Shown in pieces: positions 1 through 9,101 of a stretch of 64,000 nt of DNA. The stretch comes from Methylotenera versatilis 79 (lineage in GTDB: Bacteria; Pseudomonadota; Gammaproteobacteria; Burkholderiales; Methylophilaceae), in NCBI RefSeq assembly GCF_000384375.1, contig NZ_ARVX01000001.1, forward strand, positions 2,108,001-2,172,000. The letters are read 5' to 3'. The translations under genes and the position numbers were made by a program. Every line of letters begins with the position of its first letter. The first letter of the stretch is position 1. The notes under the pieces are model-generated. The model worked only from the letters and a program-made list of their open reading frames with translations, searched no databases and had not been told where the DNA came from.

Positions 1-198
1 AGGAGCACTACAAGGCTATATTGCACATTGCATGCCATTAAAAACATCAATTAAATCAATTGGTTGAGTTTGTTTCAGAAGTTAAGATTGCTGGTTTATT
101 CAGAAAAGTGCTACTTAGGTGCTTGCAGTACAGCAGTGCATAATCGGGCTAACAGGATTTGAATAGTCCAAAGAATGGATTTAGGACGTTATGCTGTT

Positions 199-255
199 TT
201 ATGACGCGGATTTATGACGCGGATTTATGATGTGGATTTATGATGTGGATTTATG
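199..255. repeat. 13-bp tandem repeat, four copies plus a partial
   Basis: Units at 199-211, 212-224, 225-237 and 238-250, then TTATG at 251-255. The first two units read TTATGACGCGGAT and the last two TTATGATGTGGAT, so the array looks like two duplicated pairs. It ends just beyond the stop codon of the DUF1854 gene. I see no gene in 1-265. Confidence 0.9.
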
Positions 256-265
256 TTACGTAGCG

Positions 266-754
266 TTATAAAAATCTATCAAGGAGCTTACGACTATGCT
301 GATCTAATTCATCTATATTTGGTATTAAAAAATGAATACCATGACTATCTGTAATCAACATTTTGGTTAGTGTAAGCCGTCTAATAGAATCTTCAGTCTT
401 GATTGTAAGTTCAGTATTTCCTCGATCTGTTTCAAGTTGCCAAGTGCTTGGTGTAGCAAAGCTATTAACATGCAAAATACGATAGATTGTCGGCATGAAT
501 TCTCGTAATGCCAATTCATCTGCTATTAGTAGCCTGATTTGATCTGATACGTTAGAGAGATTTTCAATCCATGCGACCTCATGTCCGTTTGCATCAAATA
601 GAGATAGACCATCTTCTGGTGCTGAAATGGGAAATGCGCGTACAGGATAGACACCATTGTGAGTTAATCCTTCATTTGATGTAAAACTCAACTCTCCTGA
701 AGCATTGCGAATAAGTTTGAAGTCCGACATTGATTCTGCAGTTGGTTTTTTCAT
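266..754 (-). CDS. DUF1854 family protein associated with cyanophycin metabolism
   Basis: A 162-residue soluble protein without signal peptide or membrane segment. From memory of the family it matches DUF1854, which recurs beside cyanophycin synthetase genes and a dedicated ABC transporter; its biochemical role is unknown to me. Its ATG overlaps the stop of the upstream ABC transporter gene by 4 bp (751-754), so the two are probably translationally coupled. The pair is divergent from the cphA genes. The family call rests on sequence resemblance and context, without an alignment. Confidence 0.75.
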   Translation of the reverse strand: MKKPTAESMSDFKLIRNASGELSFTSNEGLTHNGVYPVRAFPISAPEDGLSLFDANGHEVAWIENLSNVSDQIRLLIADELALREFMPTIYRILHVNSFATPSTWQLETDRGNTELTIKTEDSIRRLTLTKMLITDSHGIHFLIPNIDELDQHSRKLLDRFL

Positions 755-3084
755 GACTCAGTCACTTTTGAAGCCGCTTTTTCGCCATCTTTAATATCAT
801 CCAAATCTGTATCTACATTACGTGCTTGCGCTTGATAGAGTCTGAAATAAGCGCCTTCACGCAGCATCAGTTCATCATGGCTACCTATTTCAACAATTTC
901 TCCTCGGTCTAGCACTACTAAACGATTGGCTTTATGTAGCGTAGAAAGTCGATGAGCAATAGCAATCGTCGTCCGGCCATGGACTAGATTATCCAATGCT
1001 TTTTGGATTTCTTTTTCAGTTTCAGTGTCTACCGATGCCGTCGCTTCATCCAGAATAAGAATACGAGGATCGATAAGCAGCGCACGTGCAATGGAGATGC
1101 GTTGGCGCTCACCACCAGATAAACCTTGCCCGCGCTCGCCTACTAGTGAATCATATCCATGAGGAAGCCTTAATATAAACTCATGCGCATGCGCAGCGCG
1201 TGCGGCAGCAATAATCTCAGCGCGACTAGCTGTTGGCTTACCATAAGCGATATTCTCAGCAATACTGCCAAAAAATAGAAAAGGCTCTTGCAGTACCAGC
1301 CCAGTATTGCTTCTATATTCTGAAATTGGCAGTGAGCGAATATTAATGCCATCAATACTGATCGAGCCTTCTGTGACATCGTAAAAACGGCACATTAAAT
1401 TCACCAAAGTACTTTTGCCAGATCCGCTATGACCAACTAAACCGATCATCTCGCCAGGTGCGATGCTGAGATTTAGGTCTTTAATTACCGCGCGATTGCC
1501 ATAACGAAACCCTGCATTCTTGATATCAATCTGACCGATGACTTTATCAAGATGCACGGGGCTAATTGGCTCTGGCACGCTAGATACATGGTCGAGAATA
1601 TCGAAAATACGTTTGGCGCCAGATGCCGCTTTTTGCGTGACGGATACAATGCGACTCATTGAATCGAGACGTGTATAAAATCGGCTGATATAGGCTAGAA
1701 AAGCGGTTAATACGCCGACCGTGATTTCGTTGCGCGAGACTAGCCAAATACCAAATGCCCACACTAATAACAAGCCGACCTCAGTCAGTAACGTCACGCT
1801 GGGGGAAAATAATGACCATATTTTGTTGATACGGTCATTGACAACTAAGTTGTGCTGATTCGCTTCGCGAAAGCGTGTCGCTTCGCGTTTTTCTTGTGCG
1901 AATGCTTTGACGACTCTTATTCCCGGAATGGTATCTGCCAACACATTGCTGACTTCTGACCAAACGCGGTCTATTTTTTCAAAGCCTGTTCTCAGTTTAT
2001 CGCGCACGATATGTATCATCCAGGCAATGAACGGTAGCGGTAACAAAGTGATTAGCGCTAATTCGGCATTGATAGAAATCAGAATCGCCGCCGTCATGAT
2101 GATCATCAACACATCAGTGGCAAAATCTAATAGATGCAACGATAGAAATACACAGATACGGTCAGATTCTGAACCAATGCGCGACATGAGGTCGCCAGTG
2201 CGTTTGCCGCCAAAATACTCTAATGAAAGTTTTAGTAGGTGTTCGTAGGTAATCGTACGTAAATCCGCACCAATACGTTCGCTGACCAAAGCCAGAATAT
2301 AAGTACGCGCCCAACCTAAACCCCATGCCAATAATGCAGAACCCAATAGCCCTGATAGCAGAAGTGAAACCATTTTAATATCAATAGATGCGCCATTCTG
2401 ATAAGGAATTAACACTTTATCCATCAACGGAATGGTGAGGTAAGGTGGCACCAGCGTAGCGGCAGTAGAAGCCAGCATCAACAAAAAACCTGCCAGTAAT
2501 TGCCATTGATAAGGTTTGGCAAAGCGCCATAAACGAAACAGCGTCCAAGTTGAAGGGGGTGCTTCAATCGAGTTGCTACATATCGGGCATTCATCATTAT
2601 TAGCTGATAATTGCGTCTGACAATTGGGGCAATATTCAATATCAGCTTGAGTAGTGGTTTTGCCACTAATTAAGTAGTTAAGTTGCAACTCAAACTGCTG
2701 GATAAAACGTATGGCAGCAGTATTATGTGCAAGTGTGTAATGCCAAATGCCGATGCGCGCATCGCCCAAAAACAGTCCGATATTTCCAACACCAGCATGA
2801 TCATGATGTTGTAACGCTAACTGTGCTTGGAATCGGTACTCAGAAGTGAGTTTTTTATCGGCATCAAAATGCTTCAAGCCACTTTGGGTAACTAACAGCA
2901 GACTTTTTTTAAAATGCAGCTGATTATCAAGATTGATTTCAAACCACGCTAAAACTTCTTCAGTAGCGGGCAAAGTTTCCAACACAGTTTGCCATGCAAA
3001 TGGTAAAGATTTGTTGATAGGAGTAGAGGTGGAAGGTTGGATATTCACAGCGAACGAGTTTACTACAATCAAGTTTTCTAACAA
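751..3084 (-). CDS. ABC exporter-type ATPase, cyanophycin metabolism-associated
   Basis: A 777-residue fusion of membrane and nucleotide-binding domains. The N-terminal 180 residues are unusual: a soluble region ending in a zinc ribbon with CPNC and CPIC pairs (about residues 151-170). A six-helix ABC transmembrane domain (about 190-480) follows, then an ATPase with Walker A GHSGSGKST, signature LSGGERQR, Walker B ILILDEATAS and the H-loop AIAHRLST. This is the layout of lipid or peptide exporters such as MsbA. The substrate is unknown. Divergence from the cphA genes by 93 bp and coupling to DUF1854 suggest a role in cyanophycin metabolism (inference). The longest reading frame opens with TTG and no clear ribosome site is visible, so the start is uncertain by up to a dozen codons. 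Confidence 0.85.
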   Translation of the reverse strand: MLENLIVVNSFAVNIQPSTSTPINKSLPFAWQTVLETLPATEEVLAWFEINLDNQLHFKKSLLLVTQSGLKHFDADKKLTSEYRFQAQLALQHHDHAGVGNIGLFLGDARIGIWHYTLAHNTAAIRFIQQFELQLNYLISGKTTTQADIEYCPNCQTQLSANNDECPICSNSIEAPPSTWTLFRLWRFAKPYQWQLLAGFLLMLASTAATLVPPYLTIPLMDKVLIPYQNGASIDIKMVSLLLSGLLGSALLAWGLGWARTYILALVSERIGADLRTITYEHLLKLSLEYFGGKRTGDLMSRIGSESDRICVFLSLHLLDFATDVLMIIMTAAILISINAELALITLLPLPFIAWMIHIVRDKLRTGFEKIDRVWSEVSNVLADTIPGIRVVKAFAQEKREATRFREANQHNLVVNDRINKIWSLFSPSVTLLTEVGLLLVWAFGIWLVSRNEITVGVLTAFLAYISRFYTRLDSMSRIVSVTQKAASGAKRIFDILDHVSSVPEPISPVHLDKVIGQIDIKNAGFRYGNRAVIKDLNLSIAPGEMIGLVGHSGSGKSTLVNLMCRFYDVTEGSISIDGINIRSLPISEYRSNTGLVLQEPFLFFGSIAENIAYGKPTASRAEIIAAARAAHAHEFILRLPHGYDSLVGERGQGLSGGERQRISIARALLIDPRILILDEATASVDTETEKEIQKALDNLVHGRTTIAIAHRLSTLHKANRLVVLDRGEIVEIGSHDELMLREGAYFRLYQAQARNVDTDLDDIKDGEKAASKVTES

Positions 3085-3177
3085 ATAGTTATAAGTTCAG
3101 TGTTGTAAGCTTCCTGTAAGCTTCATATGAGATGCTCAAAACGTTTTTATATTCGTTTTATCCATCTGGACTAGTTA

Positions 3178-5352
3178 ATGAAATTCCTTAAATTACTTCC
3201 CCTGCACGGCCCCAATATATGGACATATCGTCCAGTGCTTGAAGCATGGTTAGATATTGGACCATTAGAGGACTCTCCCTCGAATACCATCCCTGGTTTT
3301 TATGATCGACTCAGCAAGTGGTTGCCTACATTAATTGAGCATCGCTGTGGTATAGGTGAGCGCGGAGGATTTTTGCAACGTGTTCGTGAAGGTACGTGGC
3401 CAGGCCATATATTGGAACATGTGACGTTAGAATTGCAAACGCTGGCTGGCATGCAGGGCGGTTTTGGCAAAGCACGGAGTACTCATATTCGTAGCGTTTA
3501 CAAAGTAGTCGTCCGTTCTCGTAATGAACAAGTCAGCCGCGCTGCGCTGCAAGCTGGTCGTGATTTAGTGATGGCAGCTATTGAGAATACACCTTATGAC
3601 GTAAGCGCTACTGTGGCGCAATTGCGCGAAATGGTTGATTCGCTCTGTTTAGGTCCAAGTACAGCTTGTATTGTAGATGCTGCCACCGAACGTAACATTC
3701 CTTCTATTCGATTGACTGAAGGCAATTTGGTACAACTGGGTTATGGCGCCCGTCAGCACCGCATTTGGACGGCTGAAACAGATCAAACCAGTGCAATTGC
3801 AGAAAGTATTTCTAGTGATAAAGATTTAACTAAAAGACTATTACAATCTTGCGGTGTTCCTGTGCCAGAAGGACGAATTGTTGATAGCCCGGCAGATGCT
3901 TGGGATGCGGCTGAAGACATCGGCGTTCCTGTAGTCGTAAAACCCAGTGACGGCAATCATGGGCGCGGCGTTTCCACTGAGTTGATGACACGCGAAGAGG
4001 TTGAGGCTGCATTCAACTTAGCTAATGATGAAGGTAGCGAAGTGATTGTAGAGCGTTTCGTGCGTGGGAATGAGCATCGGTTACTGATTGTGGGAGGGCG
4101 TTTAGCCGCGGCCACTAGAGGTGAGCCTGTCTCAATTGTGGGTGATGGTCAATCGAGTATTCGTCGGCTTATCACATCGCAAATCAATTCAGATCCAAGA
4201 CGTGGTGAAGCGGAAGAATATCCGTTAGACGTGATATTGATTGATGAGCAGCCTGCAGTGAGTTTTGAAATTGCGCGTCAAGGCTTTAAACCAGACTCAG
4301 TACCATCACAAGGTCAACAAGTGATTATTCAACGTAATGGCAATGTCGCCTTTGATGTGACTGATCTTGTGCATCCAGAAGTGGCGGCAGCAGCTTCGCT
4401 AGCTGCGCGCATTGTTGGTTTAGATATTGCAGGTGTGGATCTGGTCGTACAAGATATTTCAAGACCATTAGCCGAACAAGGCGGCGCAATTGTCGAGGTA
4501 AATGCTGGCCCAGGTTTACTTATGCATCTTAAACCTGCAGCGGGCAAGCCGCAGTTGGTAGGCAAGGCGATCGTAGATAATTTATTTCCAGTAAATGAAA
4601 GTGGTCGTATACCTGTCGTAGGTATTACTGGAAGCAGCGGAATGACATTAGCCGCGCAGATTATCTCTCAGTTAATTCATTTAAATGGTCAATATGTCGC
4701 TTTGGCATGTAAAGAGGGCTTGTATCTCAATCAGCGCTTGGTTGATAAACGTGATTGTGCCAATCGAATATCCGCGCAAAAACTATTGATGAACCGCATG
4801 GTAGAAGCAGCGGTTATTGAAAACAGTGCAACGACTATTTTGACTGAAGGATTAGGATACGACCGTTGTCAGGTAGGAATTGTGACCAATATTCATGCAG
4901 AGGAACACTTTGGCCAACATTATCTGGAAAATCATGATCAAGTGTATAACGTTTTCCGTACTCAAGTAGACGTAGTCATGAGCAGCGGGTTTGCTATATT
5001 AAATGCCGATGACCCTATCGTAGCCAAAATGGCTGAGTTATGTGACGGTGAGGTCATCTTTTTCTCTCAAGATTCTAAGCTCCCACGGATTGAAGCGCAT
5101 TTAAAACAAGGCGGGCGGATAGTGTCAGTTGAAGCCGATCGATTGGTATTGACCAAGGGTAATGAAAAAATACAGCTCAATCATCTAAAAAATATTCCGA
5201 TATTGACTAAAAAAAATGAGCGTTCAAAAACACAGAGCCCACTAATTGAACATGTATTAGCCGCTGTAAGCGCCGCATGGTCACTCAATATTTCGCCCGC
5301 ATTGATCAGTGCGGGAATTGAAACATTTCGACCTGTCAGTGAAATAATTTAA
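3178..5352 (+). CDS. cphA': Cyanophycin synthetase-like protein, CphA'/CphA2 type
   Basis: 724 residues, against about 880 for the full-length paralogue downstream. The N domain carries GHILEHVTLELQTLAG, the HxxxH...E pattern known in CphA1 as the primer-generating hydrolase site. A full ATP-grasp domain follows (VVVKPSDGNHGRGV, IVERFVRG, EVNAGPGL). The Mur-ligase-like domain has GSSGMT where an ATP-binding GTNGKTTT loop should be, and the protein stops before the C-terminal Mur domain. It therefore probably cannot add arginine by the normal route. Cyanobacterial CphA2 is likewise truncated with a dead Mur domain and polymerises Asp-Arg dipeptides. 53 bp separate it from cphA, so the two are likely co-transcribed. 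Confidence 0.85.
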   Translation: MKFLKLLPLHGPNIWTYRPVLEAWLDIGPLEDSPSNTIPGFYDRLSKWLPTLIEHRCGIGERGGFLQRVREGTWPGHILEHVTLELQTLAGMQGGFGKARSTHIRSVYKVVVRSRNEQVSRAALQAGRDLVMAAIENTPYDVSATVAQLREMVDSLCLGPSTACIVDAATERNIPSIRLTEGNLVQLGYGARQHRIWTAETDQTSAIAESISSDKDLTKRLLQSCGVPVPEGRIVDSPADAWDAAEDIGVPVVVKPSDGNHGRGVSTELMTREEVEAAFNLANDEGSEVIVERFVRGNEHRLLIVGGRLAAATRGEPVSIVGDGQSSIRRLITSQINSDPRRGEAEEYPLDVILIDEQPAVSFEIARQGFKPDSVPSQGQQVIIQRNGNVAFDVTDLVHPEVAAAASLAARIVGLDIAGVDLVVQDISRPLAEQGGAIVEVNAGPGLLMHLKPAAGKPQLVGKAIVDNLFPVNESGRIPVVGITGSSGMTLAAQIISQLIHLNGQYVALACKEGLYLNQRLVDKRDCANRISAQKLLMNRMVEAAVIENSATTILTEGLGYDRCQVGIVTNIHAEEHFGQHYLENHDQVYNVFRTQVDVVMSSGFAILNADDPIVAKMAELCDGEVIFFSQDSKLPRIEAHLKQGGRIVSVEADRLVLTKGNEKIQLNHLKNIPILTKKNERSKTQSPLIEHVLAAVSAAWSLNISPALISAGIETFRPVSEII

Positions 5353-5405
5353 GTAAAAAAAGTCGTTAAGGCTTATAAATTTAAGTATAAAAGGAAAGTT
5401 ACTCA

Positions 5406-8051
5406 ATGGAAATTACCCGAGTTCGTGCATTACGTGGCCCTAATTTGTGGAGTCGACATACCGCTATCGAAGCGGTAGTCAATTATAGTGAGGCCGAATC
5501 TAGCATATTAAATATTCCAGGTTTTGAGTCACGTTTACGCGCGCTTTTTCCAGAAGTTGGTTTGCTACAACTAGCTGGGCACACTGGCGGTGTATCTATG
5601 GCACATGTATTGCAACTAGCCGCACTTAGATTACAGGCAGAATCAGGCTGCCCTGTGACTTTTAGTCGAACAGCAACCACTATGGAACAAGGTGTGCTTC
5701 AAGTGGTATTTGAATATACAGAAGAGCAAGTCGGTCGATTAGCGCTCAAATTAGCAGAACAGCTTTGTAAGGCTGCAACAATTAATGAGCCGTTTGACTT
5801 ATCTGCTGCTTTGGCACAGTTAAAAGAATTAGATGAAGATTCACGTCTAGGGCCAAGTACTGGTGCGATTGTGGATGCTGCAACTGTCAGGAATATTCCT
5901 TATCGTCGACTGACTGAAGGAAGCTTAGTGCAGTTTGGCTGGGGTAGTAAACAGCGCCGTATTCAAGCTGCGGAAACGGATAGAAGTAGTGCGATTGCAG
6001 AGGCAATCGCACAGGATAAAGAGCTTACTAAGAAACTATTAGATGCTGCAGGTGTACCTGTGCCTGTCGGACGCAATGTCTCGAATATTGAAGATGCTTG
6101 GTTAGCGATGGTTGAAATAGCTGGGCCGAGTAAAAATGATGAGCTTGATAAGTCTGGCGCAGTGATGGTCACAGGTGGTTCAATCGTCGTAAAGCCTAAA
6201 GATGGCAATCAAGGTAAAGGCGTAACAGTCAATATTAATACTCGCGCTCAACTGGAAGTAGCTTATCTTGCGGCAAAAGAAATCAGTACGGAAGTTATGG
6301 TGGAACGATTTATTCCAGGAAGTGATTTCCGTTTATTAGTCGTTGGTAATCAAATGGTTGCAGCTGCGAGGCGAGATGCGCCATTGGTGATTGGTGATGG
6401 TGTTCAAAGCATTCGTGAATTAGTCGAGCAAGTCAATAATGACCCAAAGCGTGGTAACGGTCATGCAACGTCACTGACAAAAATTCGTATTGATGATATT
6501 GCATTAGCCAGTTTGACTAAGCAGAACTTCACAGTTGATTCTGTACCATTAAAAGGCGTACGGGTTATTCTACGTAACAATGCAAATCTTAGTACTGGCG
6601 GAACTGCAACGGATGTGACCGATGATGTTCATCCAGACTTGGCCGCAAGTGCAGTTGCAGCAGCAGAAATGATTGGCTTAGATATTTGCGGCGTAGATGT
6701 TGTTTGTGACAGTGTATTGCATCCGCTACAAGAACAAGGTGGCGGCATTGTTGAGGTGAATGCCGCGCCAGGCCTGCGTATGCATTTACAGCCGTCATTT
6801 GGTAAATCGCGTGCAGTCGGAGAAGCGATTGTTTCAACGATGTTTGCTGCCAATGATGATGGACGTATCCCACTAGTAGCCGTGGCTGGTACTAATGGTA
6901 AGACGACTACGGTACGTCTTATTGCACATATCCTTAGTTGTAAAGGCTTGCGAGTCGGTATGACCAACTCAGATGGCGTATATATCCAAGGCCAACGTAT
7001 TGATACAGGTGATTGCAGTGGCCCGAAAAGTGCGCGCAATGTATTGATGCATCCTGATGTTGATGCTGCCGTTTTTGAAACTGCCCGTGGCGGTGTATTA
7101 CGTGAAGGCTTAGCGTTTGACCGCTGTAACGTGGCTGTTGTCACCAATATTGGCATGGGCGACCATCTAGGATTAAGCTACATTACGACTGTGGAAGACC
7201 TTGCAGTTGTGAAACGTGTCATCGTGCAGAATGTAGCGCCAGACGGCGTTGCGGTACTTAATGCCGCAGATCCTATGTCTGCAAAAATGGCTAGTGCCTG
7301 TATTGGGTCTGTCACCTTTTTTGCCTATGATATTTCACATCCGGTCATGGCCACTCATCACGCGCAAGGGAAGAGGGTAGTATTTGTCAATAACGGATTT
7401 ATCGTAGCGAAACAAGGAAAATTCGAGCAAAAAATTGCATTAAGTGAAGTGCCTATTACCCGCAAAGGGTCGATTGGATTTCAAATAGAAAATACAATGG
7501 CAGCTGTAGCAGCCGCTTGGGCACTGAATGTTGATTGGGAAATCATACGCTTAGGAGTTGGCTCATTCATTAATGATGCGCAAACCGCACCTGGACGATT
7601 TAACTTTTTTGACTACAAAGGCGCAAGCGTCATTGCCGATTATGGGCATAATCCAGATGCGATTCTTGCATTAGTCAATGCTGTTGAAAATATTCCAGCA
7701 AATAAACGGCTGGTCGTGATTAGCGGCGCTGGTGATAGGCGCGATATAGATATTAGTCGTCAATCTGAGATATTGGGTGATGCTTTTGATGAAGTTATTT
7801 TGTATCAAGACCAATGCCAACGTGGTCGTGCAGACGGCGAAGTATTGAAGTTATTACAACATGGCTTGGTTAATGCCAAATGCACAAAAAAGATTGACGA
7901 GATTCAAGGTGAATTCTTGGCTATTGATACCGCCTTATCTCGTTTGCAGTTAGGTGATTTATGTTTGATTTTAATTGACCAAGTGGATGAAGCGCTGGCG
8001 CATATTAAAATGAAAGTTGCAGAGTCTAATAAAAGTTATGTGGCTGCATGA
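5406..8051 (+). CDS. cphA: Cyanophycin synthetase
   Basis: An 881-residue cytoplasmic enzyme that builds the Asp-Arg storage polymer. The ATP-grasp domain (about residues 215-490; VVKPKDGNQGKGV, EVNAAPGL) adds aspartate. The Mur-ligase domain (from about 495) adds arginine and has an intact P-loop, GTNGKTTT, plus DYGHNPDA and GAGDRRD. The N domain is degenerate: where CphA1 has HxxEHVxxELQ this protein has SMAHVLQLAALRLQ, losing the key glutamate. It may depend on its upstream neighbour for primers (inference). The ribosome site AAGGAAAG lies 8 nt before the ATG. No cyanophycinase gene is visible in the window. Confidence 0.95.
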   Translation: MEITRVRALRGPNLWSRHTAIEAVVNYSEAESSILNIPGFESRLRALFPEVGLLQLAGHTGGVSMAHVLQLAALRLQAESGCPVTFSRTATTMEQGVLQVVFEYTEEQVGRLALKLAEQLCKAATINEPFDLSAALAQLKELDEDSRLGPSTGAIVDAATVRNIPYRRLTEGSLVQFGWGSKQRRIQAAETDRSSAIAEAIAQDKELTKKLLDAAGVPVPVGRNVSNIEDAWLAMVEIAGPSKNDELDKSGAVMVTGGSIVVKPKDGNQGKGVTVNINTRAQLEVAYLAAKEISTEVMVERFIPGSDFRLLVVGNQMVAAARRDAPLVIGDGVQSIRELVEQVNNDPKRGNGHATSLTKIRIDDIALASLTKQNFTVDSVPLKGVRVILRNNANLSTGGTATDVTDDVHPDLAASAVAAAEMIGLDICGVDVVCDSVLHPLQEQGGGIVEVNAAPGLRMHLQPSFGKSRAVGEAIVSTMFAANDDGRIPLVAVAGTNGKTTTVRLIAHILSCKGLRVGMTNSDGVYIQGQRIDTGDCSGPKSARNVLMHPDVDAAVFETARGGVLREGLAFDRCNVAVVTNIGMGDHLGLSYITTVEDLAVVKRVIVQNVAPDGVAVLNAADPMSAKMASACIGSVTFFAYDISHPVMATHHAQGKRVVFVNNGFIVAKQGKFEQKIALSEVPITRKGSIGFQIENTMAAVAAAWALNVDWEIIRLGVGSFINDAQTAPGRFNFFDYKGASVIADYGHNPDAILALVNAVENIPANKRLVVISGAGDRRDIDISRQSEILGDAFDEVILYQDQCQRGRADGEVLKLLQHGLVNAKCTKKIDEIQGEFLAIDTALSRLQLGDLCLILIDQVDEALAHIKMKVAESNKSYVAA

Positions 8052-8324
8052 CTGCATTTTTAAGCTGAGTGGTGAAATATTGTGGAGATAATGGCTGAAG
8101 CTGAAAACACGGGCATGGCAAGAAAACAGAAAATTTGTACTGTATCGGAAGATTTAGTGGGTAGACTGGATAACTCTGATGCAGAAAATGCTGGGGTATT
8201 TCTTGTTGGGTATTAGAGATTGGAAGTAGTAATCGTTAGAGCGTGAATAGACATATCATCCATACCAAACTGTAGCTGAATGTACCCCTTGTATCCAAAA
8301 GGTGAGTGTAAGTCTTTGATGCTT
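8052..8324. other. Intergenic stretch between cphA and the island, with one tiny possible ORF
   Basis: An open frame of 41 codons at 8091-8216 (+) begins MAEAENTGMARKQKI and follows a GGAG 5 nt upstream of its ATG. I recognise no family, and it may be a remnant or chance. No clear terminator for cphA is visible. The rest of the 524-bp gap before the next gene (8325-8575) holds the left attachment site, the arm-type sites and a promoter, all listed separately. Confidence 0.3.
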
Positions 8325-8379
8325 GTGAATTTTATTGCGAATCAATCATTTAAGATTAACTGGCGTCCCCACGGGGATT
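8325..8379. repeat. attL: left junction of the tRNA-Glu island
   Basis: Two blocks are identical to the right end. GTGAATTTTATTGCGAATCA occurs at 8325-8344 and 20527-20546. The 19-bp tRNA-Glu 3' end TGGCGTCCCCACGGGGATT occurs at 8361-8379 and 20564-20582. The 16-17 bp between the blocks differ. Beyond 8379 the sequence stops resembling tRNA, so this is a partial copy left by site-specific integration. Confidence 0.9.
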
Positions 8380-8440
8380 ACCAATATAAAACTTTAAATT
8401 CAATTAAATCAGTAAGTTAAAATCTCTCATGTGCGCTTGT

Positions 8441-8461
8441 GTGTAACAGTTAAGTGTATCA
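8441..8461 (+). other. Left arm-type integrase sites (predicted)
   Basis: GTGTAACA at 8441-8448 and GTGTATCA at 8454-8461, 13 bp apart and 62 bp inside the attL core. The same two octamers occur in reversed order, also 13 bp apart, about 65 bp inside the right core. Paired direct repeats near both ends are typical arm-binding sites of lambda-type integrases. Function is inferred from symmetry. Confidence 0.55.
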
Positions 8462-8498
8462 CTAATTGTAATAATTCTTTCAAAGCAATCCCACTTGT

Positions 8499-8527
8499 TT
8501 GACACCCTAACCAATTAAGCAGATTAT
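8499..8527 (+). promoter_or_regulatory. Predicted sigma-70 promoter for the left operon of the island
   Basis: Perfect -35 TTGACA at 8499-8504, a 17-bp spacer, and -10 GATTAT at 8522-8527. The predicted start near 8534 coincides with the island's recurring octamer GCTAGTGA at 8535-8542, which could be an operator. The promoter would drive 8576-10578. Confidence 0.6.
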
Positions 8528-8575
8528 CTGATGCGCTAGTGATGCACGCATTGTTTAATTCTTGGGGAGGAATCT

Positions 8576-8851
8576 ATGACAAAGCTATTGTTCGCTTTAC
8601 TATTAATTCTGTTTACTAATATATCTACAGCTTTTGATAGTCAATGTTTGAGCGTAAGTACATCAGTCACAATTACATCTAATGAAGAAGTAGCTCAAAG
8701 AGGCTGTTGCTCACATCATGGGGGTGTCTGTGGTTGTAGTGGTGGACGTACTTCATGCTGTGACAATACTTTAAGTCCTAGCTGCTTATGTAATCAAAAT
8801 GATGTAAATCAGTTTCTCCTAGAGAATCCATCAGAGTCTCCTAAGACTTAA
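8576..8851 (+). CDS. Small secreted cysteine-rich protein
   Basis: 91 residues with a clear signal peptide (lysine at position 3, hydrophobic stretch to about residue 17, likely cleavage after STA). The mature part has nine cysteines, several paired: GCCSHHGGVCGC, TSCCDN and CLC. Such density suggests a disulfide-bonded or metal-binding exported peptide. A strong ribosome site GGGGAGGA precedes the ATG. It is the first gene of a four-gene plus-strand run. I do not recognise the family and assign no function; a bacteriocin-like peptide or metal chelator are possibilities only. Confidence 0.65.
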   Translation: MTKLLFALLLILFTNISTAFDSQCLSVSTSVTITSNEEVAQRGCCSHHGGVCGCSGGRTSCCDNTLSPSCLCNQNDVNQFLLENPSESPKT

Positions 8852-8883
8852 GCCATTAACTAATTAATAAGAAAACAACCATC

Positions 8884-9087
8884 ATGTCACCACAACTTCA
8901 ACCCATATTAAATACCATACTCACATTAACTGCTATCCTATTCACAGGCGCTTTACTTGGCTTTATTGCGTCTCAATACTTTGGAGAAACACGGGAAGAT
9001 AAAAGGTGGATATTAAGAGGCGCAACAATATTAACTGTGTTGATTGCGGGTTCAGTGCATCTGTTTTTGTTGAGCAATAAAACTTAA
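8884..9087 (+). CDS. Small membrane protein with two predicted helices
   Basis: 67 residues. A first hydrophobic helix spans about residues 10-30 (ILTLTAILFTGALLGFIAS) and a second about residues 44-64, joined by a charged loop EDKRW. It sits between two signal-peptide proteins in a compact run (32 and 14 bp gaps), which suggests a role at the envelope. Family not recognised. A holin or immunity-like helper is conceivable, but nothing in the sequence proves it. Confidence 0.5.
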   Translation: MSPQLQPILNTILTLTAILFTGALLGFIASQYFGETREDKRWILRGATILTVLIAGSVHLFLLSNKT

Positions 9088-9101
9088 TTCGAAGTTTAGC
9101 T

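Noticed and set aside
199-255. CRISPR-like array
   Set aside because: The 13-bp units are contiguous with no spacers, and no cas genes are present. It is a simple tandem repeat.
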